Assembly (NCBI RefSeq): GCF_021147775.1
Contig: NZ_JAGTPK010000005.1
Coordinates: 171,285-235,284 of the forward strand
Direction: 5' to 3'
Source: Pseudomonas californiensis
Lineage (GTDB): Bacteria > Pseudomonadota > Gammaproteobacteria > Pseudomonadales > Pseudomonadaceae
DNA: 64,000 bases
Position numbers and translations under genes: made by a program
Part shown: one piece after another, positions 43,167 through 53,200 of the stretch
How positions within the stretch are numbered: the stretch's first letter is position 1
Layout of the letters: every line of letters starts with the position of its first letter
Notes under the pieces: model-generated
Databases searched by the model: none
Told to the model about the DNA's origin: nothing
The model's input: only the letters and a program-made list of their open reading frames with translations

Positions 43167-45869
43167 TCAAGGGTTCAGACTTGCCGTACTCGAACGACGT
43201 CTGGTCGGTGAGCCTTGCGCTACAGGTACGACAGAAAACCTCGAGGCTCTTTGCTGGGCGGTTGCAACCACCGCCGTTGATGTCGCCGGCTGCGGTATCA
43301 CAGGCGATACCGGTGTCACGGAGAATCTGGACGCGGTTGCGGGAGCGACCGAGAGGGGGGCTGCAGGTTTTGGCGCAACCGGGTTTTTGGGGCTGACATG
43401 GATGTAAACATCTACTTGATCCTTGGCGTCATTAAGAAACCGGGTTGTGATTTTGTCTGCGACAAGACCAAAGTCGTCCAGTATTCGCTGGGTGCTCTTT
43501 CCATTCTGTGTGTCTTCAAAGAATGCCGTTTTCAGAGCCTCGCTTTCACTTTCATAATCGTGGGCAACCTTGAGCACGCCGACGTTTACCACCGTATCCC
43601 GCTTGATGACTGACGGTAAATGACCCATGAAGCCTTCCTTTTGCGAAATCAGTTCGTACTGTTTTAACGCAACGTCATTGGCGTGGGCGAGGTCGGTGGA
43701 GACATTTCTGAAATTGGATATGAATGTCCATTTATAGGGTTTGAATTTATTTTCAAATGTATTTTCCTGACGGGTTCCTTCCAGTGTGTACTCTGAGTAC
43801 ATCGTGTAGCGCTGCTCTTGAAAATGCTTGTAATGCGTGTCCATAAAGTTGAAAACTACCGAGCGCCTGTTTTTGACGGCCTCGATTTTCGCTTCAAGCC
43901 CGGAGTCCTCGTAGGAGATATGCTTTGGTCTGTTTGGATCAGTGCCGACCAACCCCTCGGCATCCACCCATCCAAGCGGATTGTTTTCCACGAATCGGTA
44001 AAGGTTGTGCTCTGTAAAGTCTACGGCCGGGTCACAACTGATCCAGCGCTGCAACCACGGTGCGTAATACCGGAAGCCGTAGTAATAAAGCCCGCTTGCA
44101 TCACGCTCCTTGCCGGAATAACGCACGGTCTTGTAGTTGGCTTCTACTTCACTGCGCGCCGCCCAGCATGCGGTGCCGCCAAACGGGTAATAACGTTCCT
44201 GGCTGATCAGCCCGCCGCTCTGATCCAGCTCCAGCGTGCATGAACCCAGGTGATCGGTCAGGCTGTAACGCAGCTGGTTATTGGCAACGGGCGAGTCTGA
44301 CACCCAATGCAAGACGCGCACGCTGTTGCGACCGGCCTGGGCGGTGATGACGTGCAGGGTTTCGCCGACTGCATTGGTCCTAATCTCCAGAGCCGGCAGG
44401 TAGCGCACTTCGTTGATCAGCGTACGACCAGAAGCTTGTGCGCTGCTGATCTTGCGGCAGCGCTGGCCATCTCCGTCATACACATAACATTCCTCGTCGT
44501 TGGGGCCGTCAGTGCGCTGCACGCTGGTGATGCGCTGCAACTGATTACGTGCGTCCCAGCTCATACTCTGGCCACGAACCAGCTGCAGAAGATTGCCGTT
44601 GGCATCGAATCCGCTGGCAAAATCTGCGTCCCCGTCGTCAATCAAACTACGATTGCTGTCGGGCGCGACGCGCATTTTGCGAGTGAAGCATTGCGTACCG
44701 ATGTGCCTCATTTCCAGCAGATTGCCTGCTGGATCATAGTCATAGCGTTGCGTGTAGTTGGCGAGCTGGTTGGCATCCGGCGGGGTTTGCAAATCAGGCA
44801 GATCCGGGCCGTGACTGGCTCCGGTTATCACCTCAAACCCAGTTGCCTCGATCAGTTGATACAGCGTGTCGTAGCGGTAGCGATTGATGGGTTCGATGCG
44901 TTGGTTGGCAAAGAAGCGGACAGACTGGGCGGCGTCTTCCAGCTCCAGGATGTTTCCGACGGGATCGTAGCGGTATTTGAAGTGCTGCAACCGGGAGCTG
45001 TCGGGCGAGGACGTGCACTGCTCAATCAGCCGGCCGTCCTGCGCATCGTAGGTGTACTGGCTGACGACCCAGTTACCAGCAGTTTCCTGCTCGACCTGTC
45101 CGAATGCGTTGTGAATGATGTTGTCGACCAGAACGCTGAGCCCGACAACTCCTGCCAATGACAGTGAAACGGACTGCAGTTGACCCGCTACGGTCTGGCT
45201 GAAATGCTGACTGTTACCTTGGGCGTCGACGTGTCTGATTTGTTCGCCTGACGCGTTGAAGTCTCCAAGGGTTTCCAGTCGGGCTGATTCCAGCAAAGCC
45301 TCTCGCTCAGCTTCTTCCAACGGCCAGTCCGGTGTACTCACGTCTTTCAGAAACTGTCGGCTTTCGCTTATGGATGATCCCGGCACACTGTAATCCGAAA
45401 ACCGCAGCGTCCCGGCCGTGTCGTCATGGCGGATCAGCCGGTTGCACTGGTTATGCTCGCACGTACCCGGTCCGCCATACATGAATCGTTCAGTTACAAA
45501 ACCCTCATCGGTAATTGACACCGGGCGCAGCAGCGTGTCGTATTCCACCCGACGGTGAGAGTCGCGACTGTCCCAGGTATCCAGCGTCTGGCCTGCAATG
45601 CCCGATAGCATCACTCGCCAGCCCGCATCGACGCTTTCAGTCAGCAGTGGCATGCCTGAAAGGCTACGTACAGTTGTGCTGTTGGGCGTCATCAACCGCG
45701 TGTCGTATGTATCGGTTTGCTGGCCGGCTGCATTGCAGGTAAAGCGAGTCAACTGGCGTTGCGCAGCAACGTCCGTGCTGCGCCGGCAGTAGACCACGCA
45801 ACGCACCATCAGACCCCGCCCGTCCACGGCGATAATGTCCGGCGTCCGGGCGTGTAGCAGATGGCTCAC
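43167..45869 (-). CDS. tccC: Tc toxin C component (TccC, RHS core plus unrecognised toxin domain)
   Basis: A 900-residue TccC-type protein. Residues 1-640 form the RHS/YD-repeat half-shell (FGQVEQETAG, QHFKYRYDPVGNILE, YDGDGQRCRK), ending in the RHS core signature (GKERDASGLYYYGFRYYAP..., LYRFVENNPLGWVDAEGL), where the shell protease releases the toxin. Residues 641-900 are the variable cargo. About 641-815 is a mixed alpha/beta domain that I cannot assign. It is followed by a basic Pro/Ser tail with two SRFSV-containing repeats. The cargo is encoded by AT-richer DNA (about 43430-43950). Its ATG overlaps the stop of the B gene (ATGA), so B and C are translated together and should form the B-C cocoon. 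Confidence 0.9.
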   Translation of the reverse strand: MSHLLHARTPDIIAVDGRGLMVRCVVYCRRSTDVAAQRQLTRFTCNAAGQQTDTYDTRLMTPNSTTVRSLSGMPLLTESVDAGWRVMLSGIAGQTLDTWDSRDSHRRVEYDTLLRPVSITDEGFVTERFMYGGPGTCEHNQCNRLIRHDDTAGTLRFSDYSVPGSSISESRQFLKDVSTPDWPLEEAEREALLESARLETLGDFNASGEQIRHVDAQGNSQHFSQTVAGQLQSVSLSLAGVVGLSVLVDNIIHNAFGQVEQETAGNWVVSQYTYDAQDGRLIEQCTSSPDSSRLQHFKYRYDPVGNILELEDAAQSVRFFANQRIEPINRYRYDTLYQLIEATGFEVITGASHGPDLPDLQTPPDANQLANYTQRYDYDPAGNLLEMRHIGTQCFTRKMRVAPDSNRSLIDDGDADFASGFDANGNLLQLVRGQSMSWDARNQLQRITSVQRTDGPNDEECYVYDGDGQRCRKISSAQASGRTLINEVRYLPALEIRTNAVGETLHVITAQAGRNSVRVLHWVSDSPVANNQLRYSLTDHLGSCTLELDQSGGLISQERYYPFGGTACWAARSEVEANYKTVRYSGKERDASGLYYYGFRYYAPWLQRWISCDPAVDFTEHNLYRFVENNPLGWVDAEGLVGTDPNRPKHISYEDSGLEAKIEAVKNRRSVVFNFMDTHYKHFQEQRYTMYSEYTLEGTRQENTFENKFKPYKWTFISNFRNVSTDLAHANDVALKQYELISQKEGFMGHLPSVIKRDTVVNVGVLKVAHDYESESEALKTAFFEDTQNGKSTQRILDDFGLVADKITTRFLNDAKDQVDVYIHVSPKNPVAPKPAAPLSVAPATASRFSVTPVSPVIPQPATSTAVVATAQQRASRFSVVPVAQGSPTRRRSSTASLNP

Positions 45870-48800
45870 GATTGTTCGCCTTCCTTGTTCTGCGCCAGCA
45901 CTTCTTCGGCGGTATCGTTCTCGTCTTCACTGATGGTGTACCAGGTTCGGTAGGTCTGACGTCGCATCCAGCCTTTGGCAGTGATGGTGATGGTCGGCCG
46001 ACCCAGCGCGTCGTAAAGCTGCCTGTCGTGATGCCAGTGTTCGCGCAGCGACTTATCGTTGACATAGGCTGAGCTGCTTGAAAAATACGGGCGGTAAACC
46101 CGTACTGCCAAGCCCTTGTTGTTGTACTCGATTCGCTCGCTCACCCGCCAACGTGGTGAGGCACTGCTGACCAAAGGCTTCCCATCGACCAGGATGAAGT
46201 TACCGGCTTCATCGACCGCGTAGGCATCACCGTCTTCGACCAGTTGTCGGGTTTGCAGAATGCGCCCGAAGCCATCCACTGACACCAGGCTTATCCTGAT
46301 CTGCCTGGCCGGATCGTCGGGGAAGCGATCTGCCTGGAGCGTCGCGCTGCCAAACGGAATTGATCCGGATTCTTCGGCCATGTTGGCGTCGTAATATGTG
46401 GCGCTCGCTTGGTTGTAGAGCGCATCGTCGGGATACTGAATGGCTGTTTGCGTTCCTCCTTGCAGGCGCTCATCGGGGTAAAGTGGATCGAAGCCCACCT
46501 CATCGCCCAGCTCGGTACCATAAAAACTGGTCGCCCATACCCGACCAAATGCGTCGTAGTCGGCCTCTTGGGTATTTTGGTTGGGATCAATTATCCGGCA
46601 CGGCTGCAGAACGCGATAATCATGAAAGATGCGGGTAACACACAGCAGCGGATCAGTGATCTTGCTGACGAACAGACTGTATGTGTCGTACTCGACCTGG
46701 GTACTGCCATGGCTGCGAGTGGGTTGGAATGTCATGACGCGATAGAACGCGTGCCCTTCGGCGTAGGTAGCAAAACCGCGTTTGACCGACCAGAGATTCA
46801 GGTTGTCGGCCGGAAGAAAACTGGCCATCCGGTGATAGCCCATTTGGCTCAGTCTGGTGACCAACTTGTCGGGGGTCATGACTCGGGCATAGGCGCTCAA
46901 GGCGTGATCGTCGAGTTCTGCACTTTCAGTCGCGTCGGCCAATGCCTGAAAGGTGGCCTCGCCATCGCCGCACTTGATATAGCGTTGGACTGACAGGCCG
47001 GTCAACGTACGCGGCCACCGGGTGAACGCTCCCGCCGGATCGGCAAACTGTTCATGGCTGATCTGCTGGGGTGACAGTTCTTCACAACTGATCACCATCG
47101 CATTGCCACGGGCACGATAGGGCAGGCCCAGCCGCCAGCTTTGCGGGCGGTCAAGATGGATGGCTTCAGCGCGCGTTTCGTTCAGGTAATGAAACTGTTG
47201 GGCCTCGTCATGGGACGCTCGCCACCATTGTTGCTGCCAGTCCTCTTCGAAAGGTGGCGCGTCCTCAGGCTTCTTGCGTCTCGCATAGTTGACCGTCACA
47301 CCGTGAGTCAGAACGCCATAAGCATCCCACGCCAGATTCAGACTGTGAGCGCACTGGGGGTCGTCGAGTTGTTCGGCTTCGTATTGATAGCTGATGGTCT
47401 CCAGTTGCAGAGGCGTCATCAGGGCGTAAGGTTGATGTTCATTCAGCGGCTGAAGCTGGCGAACCAGATAACGGTGGGCCTGAACTGAATAAAGCACCGA
47501 CGGCTGCTGATGTTCATCCAGCCCGAACACTTCGGTGCGCAGCAGTGAACCACTGAGCGTCCGGGCCATTTCATGGCAGGTGGCTTCGTCCGGTTCGGCG
47601 ATCAGCTCGCTCTGCTGATTGGCCAGGTTGTAGCTGTACAACTGATGGTCGCCCAAGGGGACGGCTTGCGAATCGCGGGTATCGTAATCGCTGAAGTCTG
47701 CTGCCGGGTAGCGTCCGGTATGGAACCAGGTTTTGCTGAGCACGGGTGCAGTAAAGCATTCGTCGGACTGTTGCGGTATTTCGGTGTCAGTTTGCAATAC
47801 CAGTCCAAAACCGCGGAACTCTCGTTCCCGGGCATCATAGAAACCCTGTCGATAGGCAAACAACTGGGTAAGCGTGTTGCCTGTGATGAGGTCCGTCTGG
47901 GTTTGTTTGACCACGACGTGAACCGGGAACGGAAGGTATGAAACCGCAGGGTTTTCGGCTGCGCGCAATGCCTGTTTCTCGTCCAGCCACTCCTGCGCTG
48001 AACTGCGGTACTTCACGCTGCCGGACGCACCCATATTGTTGTTGGTAGCGTTGAGCAGATACGGTTTATCCAGCGTATCGGCATCGCCCGACACGAAGTG
48101 CATGGCCCAGTGACGAGGCGTCATGTGCGGTACGGTCAAGACCAGGCTGGAAAACCCGAGGCCTTGCAGATCGACTGCACTGACCTGACAAAAACGGTCG
48201 TAACGGACGCCTTCCGGCCAGGGTTGATCGAAGGGTTCCGCGAAGCCGTTGCCGCCCTTGTTCATGAAAACCCGAACATTGTCAGGTTCGAGGTAAACCA
48301 GATCGCTGGCGCCTGAGCCGTCCAGATCTGCCAACCGCACCTGATTGACGTTGAACGTGTCGTAGGGGAAAGGCAGTGTCGCGAACAACTGACCTTTGTC
48401 AAAGCGCCCGCGGCCGAGGTTTGGCCAGATCCGTACTTCGTTGTGCCTTATGCGAATCAGGTGCTGCTGCCCGGAACCCAGCAAATCGCTGAACGCCACA
48501 AGCTCTTTGGGACTGTCACTGAGCAGGGGCAGGCGATCTTCCTCGTGCGCGATGTCCACCGGCACCGCAAAACCCTGTGCTCGCCGATTGGCATACAGGC
48601 GGACACTGCGTGGGCCGATCATTGCAAAGTCAGACAGCCCGTCGCCCACCAGGTCGGCCATGTGTCCCTGAGAATGGAAAAACTCGGTAGGGAAGGCCGA
48701 GAACGGTACGAAGCCAGACCAGTCTCCGTCCGGCCTGAGGGTCATGATTCCGGCCATGCCGGGTTGGGCAACGACCCAGTCCAGACGTCCATCGCCGCTC

Positions 48801-50191
48801 ATGTCGGTCAGGGCCTGACGTACACTCGCCGTCGAATCCTGAGTGGGTATAAGCGCGACTTCCTGCCAGGGGCCATAGGCGATGGCATTGCTACCGCCTG
48901 ATTCAGCGCGAATGGGCTCGCGGTAAAGCCAGCTCTTGTCGCGCTTGTGCAGCACGCCGGGCAGACCTTCTCCATACAAATCCACCAGTAGATAAGGCTG
49001 CCCGTCGTTTAGCCCGGCCAGTGAGTCCAGTGGGGTACAGATGACCGGCTTGCCGGAGAACTCATTGTAGGCAAATTGCAATGCAGGTCGCTGATCGAGA
49101 TTGCGCTGTGTTGTGCCGTCCCAGGCCTGGGCGTGTGCGGCGACCAGAAAGCTGTAGCCAAGGTCGGTGGTGCGATACTCCAGCAGTACGCGTTGGGTCA
49201 GCAGCGGGCTTTCACCCAGCTCGGCGAAACGATGAAACATCAATACTTGCTGGCACAGGCGCAACTGGCGCAGCTCGAACCCATACGCAAAACTGGAGTG
49301 CGGGTCGTTGCGCAACGGCCACAGACCAGACGCCTGATAGGTCGGCATTGCAGGCAGGTCAATACTTCGCTCGCCGTAATCGAACAGCAGTTCGAAATGC
49401 CATTTCAAGGTGCTCAGCGAGGCTTCGTCCCACAGGTACAAGGGGGCTGATGCGTCTTTGTTGCCGTAGCACACACGCTGCAAATAGCGCTGAGCATATG
49501 AGGCGTGAATCGCATCAGGTAGCAGTCCTGCACCATCTTCTGCCTGGTATTCAAAAAGAATATGTTCGCCCACTGCGTTCATGCTCTCCTCAAGCAGCCA
49601 TTCTGCGACACGGCTGGCGTCGGCCGGGTCTGCATGGCGCGAGGTGGCTCGTTTACCGTAGACATACAGACTGCCGTCGGCCCCGTGAACCAGCCAGAAT
49701 CCTGGATCGGTCGCCTCCGTGCGCCAGCGTTCAATACGGTCAAAGGCCCCTTCCACCCGAGCGAAATAGCGAATCACCTGGTAGGTTCTGTCGAGTGCAG
49801 TCTCGTTGTAATGATCGAGATTTGAGGACACCAGCGCACCCGACACGTCACGTTCAGGTAGCCAAACGTCGCCGCTTGGGCCGAGAAAAACGTCTTCATC
49901 GGTGTACAGCGGCACCCCTTTGCTCGCACGGCGTCTGACGGATGCCATGCCCAGGTTCCAGCCAATCCCGAACAGGCCGTTGCCAGTCGTGCTCTGATAA
50001 CTGAGTGACAGCGCGGGCGCATAGCCGCGTCCCTGGCTGATGGGTAGTGTTATTTCCACCGATGCCGCGCCACTGCTGCCCACGGCGCCCCAGCCTTTGC
50101 CGATGCTTTGAATGGCACCACCACCCTTGGGCAGTGAGGGCGTGGCAACAGCGGGTTGTGCGCTTTGCTGCGATGATGATTGAGCGTCCAT
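45866..50191 (-). CDS. tcaC: Tc toxin B component (SpvB/TcdB type)
   Basis: A 1441-residue TcB protein. The N-terminal SpvB-like domain (about 15-330) starts SLPKGGGAIQSIGKGWGAVG and continues LPISQGRGYAPALSLSYQS. FG-GAP/beta-propeller repeats follow (MSGDGRLDWVV, LVGDGLSDFAMIG, LADLDGSGASDLVYLE), which form the docking face for the A pentamer. The C-terminal RHS-like part completes the shell around the toxin (NQNTQEADYDAFGRV). Together with TccC it encloses the cargo and gates its release into the A channel. GGAGG lies 7 bases before the ATG, and the A gene ends 17 bases upstream. Confidence 0.93.
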   Translation of the reverse strand: MDAQSSSQQSAQPAVATPSLPKGGGAIQSIGKGWGAVGSSGAASVEITLPISQGRGYAPALSLSYQSTTGNGLFGIGWNLGMASVRRRASKGVPLYTDEDVFLGPSGDVWLPERDVSGALVSSNLDHYNETALDRTYQVIRYFARVEGAFDRIERWRTEATDPGFWLVHGADGSLYVYGKRATSRHADPADASRVAEWLLEESMNAVGEHILFEYQAEDGAGLLPDAIHASYAQRYLQRVCYGNKDASAPLYLWDEASLSTLKWHFELLFDYGERSIDLPAMPTYQASGLWPLRNDPHSSFAYGFELRQLRLCQQVLMFHRFAELGESPLLTQRVLLEYRTTDLGYSFLVAAHAQAWDGTTQRNLDQRPALQFAYNEFSGKPVICTPLDSLAGLNDGQPYLLVDLYGEGLPGVLHKRDKSWLYREPIRAESGGSNAIAYGPWQEVALIPTQDSTASVRQALTDMSGDGRLDWVVAQPGMAGIMTLRPDGDWSGFVPFSAFPTEFFHSQGHMADLVGDGLSDFAMIGPRSVRLYANRRAQGFAVPVDIAHEEDRLPLLSDSPKELVAFSDLLGSGQQHLIRIRHNEVRIWPNLGRGRFDKGQLFATLPFPYDTFNVNQVRLADLDGSGASDLVYLEPDNVRVFMNKGGNGFAEPFDQPWPEGVRYDRFCQVSAVDLQGLGFSSLVLTVPHMTPRHWAMHFVSGDADTLDKPYLLNATNNNMGASGSVKYRSSAQEWLDEKQALRAAENPAVSYLPFPVHVVVKQTQTDLITGNTLTQLFAYRQGFYDAREREFRGFGLVLQTDTEIPQQSDECFTAPVLSKTWFHTGRYPAADFSDYDTRDSQAVPLGDHQLYSYNLANQQSELIAEPDEATCHEMARTLSGSLLRTEVFGLDEHQQPSVLYSVQAHRYLVRQLQPLNEHQPYALMTPLQLETISYQYEAEQLDDPQCAHSLNLAWDAYGVLTHGVTVNYARRKKPEDAPPFEEDWQQQWWRASHDEAQQFHYLNETRAEAIHLDRPQSWRLGLPYRARGNAMVISCEELSPQQISHEQFADPAGAFTRWPRTLTGLSVQRYIKCGDGEATFQALADATESAELDDHALSAYARVMTPDKLVTRLSQMGYHRMASFLPADNLNLWSVKRGFATYAEGHAFYRVMTFQPTRSHGSTQVEYDTYSLFVSKITDPLLCVTRIFHDYRVLQPCRIIDPNQNTQEADYDAFGRVWATSFYGTELGDEVGFDPLYPDERLQGGTQTAIQYPDDALYNQASATYYDANMAEESGSIPFGSATLQADRFPDDPARQIRISLVSVDGFGRILQTRQLVEDGDAYAVDEAGNFILVDGKPLVSSASPRWRVSERIEYNNKGLAVRVYRPYFSSSSAYVNDKSLREHWHHDRQLYDALGRPTITITAKGWMRRQTYRTWYTISEDENDTAEEVLAQNKEGEQS

Positions 50192-50208
50192 GCCCGTGCC
50201 TCCAGCAG

Positions 50209-53200
50209 TTATTTGCGCTTCGCGGTGTAACGCATGTGAACAATGATGTCGGTGATCGATGCAATCATGTCCGTCTGAAGTCCAGGGTTCGAGAACTGGA
50301 GCGTCCAGCGGGAAATCGCGCCGGTGCCTTCGAACGGCAGATAACGCTCATCATCAAAGTTGAAAACAAACAGACCGTCATCGTCTACACCTGTCGAAAC
50401 CGCAATCTGCTGACTGGCCCGCAGGTTTTCGATCAGGTTTGCAGTGTTTGTGGTCATCTCGACTGCGCTGTAGGTTTGCGTAAGTGTGGCGTGGATATCC
50501 TGATACGGGCCTACTGTGACAGGCAGGGAAATACTGATGCGCTTGATGCGCCGCAGGTAAAGATCAGGGTAATCGTCGTCCAGCATCTGTTTGGTGATCT
50601 CGAACTCCGCGACGCCGCTATCCGCCAGCATGGCTTCAACAGTTTCCCATCCCTTGTTGGTACCTTCCTCTGCCGGAAGCTGTTTCACTGAAATCGTTTT
50701 GACGATTTCCAGCTTGCGCTCGTTGCGGGCCAGATACGCTGCCTCCATCTTCATCAGATCCAGTTTCAGTGACTCACCTGCCGTCAGCCCGCACCATGCA
50801 TCTTTCCAGGCGGCTGGTTTGACGAAGCGGGTGGTGTAATCGGCTATTTCGAATTGCCAGCAGGCTTGAGCGGCCATGCACAGCGAAAAAGTGGCGTCGT
50901 AGGCCTGGTAATAGAAGGTTGAAAGCTGACCATTGAGCCACTGGTAAAGCTGGCTGTTGGTGAAGCGTTTGTTGAGGAAGGCGTGAGCTGCCTCAGCCTG
51001 TTTCTTCGCTTCCTGGGCCTGCCTGAGTTGCAAGGCAGTGACGCGTTTCTGCGCATCGTGGACGGCCAGTTGTGCATCAATCTGTTCAGATTCAAACACT
51101 GCCTGATCCCGGGCGTTTTCCCATTCCTGACGACGCCGGCGAAACATTTCTGTTCGTTCCATACTTCGGCTGATGCTTTCAAGATCGGCTGCAATGCCTC
51201 CGGTAGCATGCGCGACAGCATAGGCCGCACCCTCCAGTCGATGGCCTCCAATAGCGCTGCCTGCAGCCGCGCCCATTGCCATGCCGCCCGTTGCGCCTGC
51301 GTGCACGCCCAGATGATTGGGTGCCACCGTAAGCGCTGCGCCTGTTACCCAGGCCGCAGCGGCGATTTTCTGAAACCCGCGAGATTCCAGAAGTAGCTCG
51401 CCCGTCGTGATTTCAGCATCGCTGACATTTTCATCCACCAGACCGGCATAAAAGCGGGCGCGTGCGTCAACGATGGCTTTGCTGGCCAAAAGGGCCTTGC
51501 GGGTTTCCAGTTCGAGTTTTTGCGTTTCCAGCTGTAGATCAATGGCGAACTGTGCGTATTCCCAAGCCTGCTGCTGTTGCAGTTCGATCAGTTGCCCTTG
51601 TTCCTGTCGCTCAATGATCGACAGCAACGTGTTGCCGAACTGGATCAGCATCTCGGCAGCGGCATTGGCCCGGCTTGACATCACGGCAAACCGGTAATGC
51701 GGTGTCTCGTGCGCCAGTACGCTGGTCGCGCCGCCGCCGGCTGAGCCGTTGGCGTAGGCGGCCAGCAACGCGCGTGGGTCCAGAGGGGCGCCGAACAAGG
51801 GCAACGACAAGGGCTTGCCGTCCAGCGTGAGGTTGTGTCGCAGGTTGTACAGGCGGGACTCAAGCATATCCCAATACTGGACCAGTTCAGCGTTCATCGG
51901 CGTGATGAAACGGTCGTTGTCTTCTTCAAGCAATGTCGGGTCGCTGGTAAAGGTGCTCAGGCGCAGGGCATGGTGCTGATGGATGTTTGCCCTGCGAGTG
52001 TCCTCTGCGTTGCCGGACTGAGTTTGCTGCAGCTGCGATTCGAATGCCCTGAGACCTGGGCTTTTGGCCTTGGCAATGGCATCCAGCGTGTCGGGCGCCC
52101 ACTGGCTGCTCAGCACGACATCGGGGCGCGGGCCCAGCAGGTCGAGGATACGTACGTACCAGAGCTTGGCCTCGCCGAGGCTGTCCGGGGTCAGCTGCCG
52201 GTAGGCCATGTCACCGCGATCGATGAGGTTCTTGATGTAGTGGAAGTAGACCGCTTTCTGATACTTGACCGGATCGCTGGCTGCGATACCGTCCGGATCG
52301 ATGGGCGAGCGCATGAAATAGTCGGGGTCGGACGTTTCAACCAGAGGTCGCACGTTCCAGTATGCATCCCGATTGCCGGTTGCCTTGCGACCGGGGTCAA
52401 AGATGAAACGCAGCCAGAATTCGGCGTCTTTGAAGCGCTGCTCAAGGTTGAGGCGGTGGGAAACCATGAACGGCAAGTGTAAAAAAAGCTCCCAGAAATA
52501 AAGCCCATTGGCACCCTTGAAGTCCATCGCGCTGGGCTCGGTTTCATCCCCTATTGGTGGTTCGCGCAACTGTTGGGTGTCCCAGGACAGAAGCGCTTCC
52601 AGTGCAATGCTGGCCTTGTTGATCAGTTCGCGGGCGAACAGGGTGTTCATGCGAATGGGTTTGCGCTTGATGTCTTCCGCCCCGTCAGTGAATTTTATAC
52701 TTGAATCCGTGAAGTCGATGTACTCCGCTATACCCAGAACGAGGTCGACACGCTTGCTGATTTTTGGCGCGAGCGGCTCAATGCCGGAGGTGGTTGCCAG
52801 TACAAGCTCCATTGACGTTGACTTTTTCGCCTCGCCAAAGTCTGCATTCGTGCTTTTTTTATCGATTCCAATGCCGTGGGTTATGTAGAAAATATTTGAG
52901 GTATTGCCGTTTGCAGACGAAAGAAACTTGGGGCGGAGTGTTGCTTTATCGAAAGGGATGGAAGCGGTGTACAGGCTGGGTGCCGTTAAAGTGTCTTTAA
53001 GGTTGGTATAGGATATAAGCTTCTGTTCGCCGAAAGGATTGTCCAGGCGGGTAGGGTAATGAAATTCTTGATTGTAGGAGTGATATTCAATTTCTGTATG
53101 GCTGGGTAATGTTACCTGGGCTGAAATAAAAATATTGGCATCATGCAGCCTTATCCATCCCCTTGCGTCCTCTGCCGCAGGGGATGAAAGAATCTTTTCA

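Noticed and set aside
48466..48494. GGAACC ... CCACAAG on the plus strand, considered as a second hrp box
   Set aside because: The spacer is 17 bases and the second element does not fit CCACNNA; it lies inside the B-component gene on the opposite strand.
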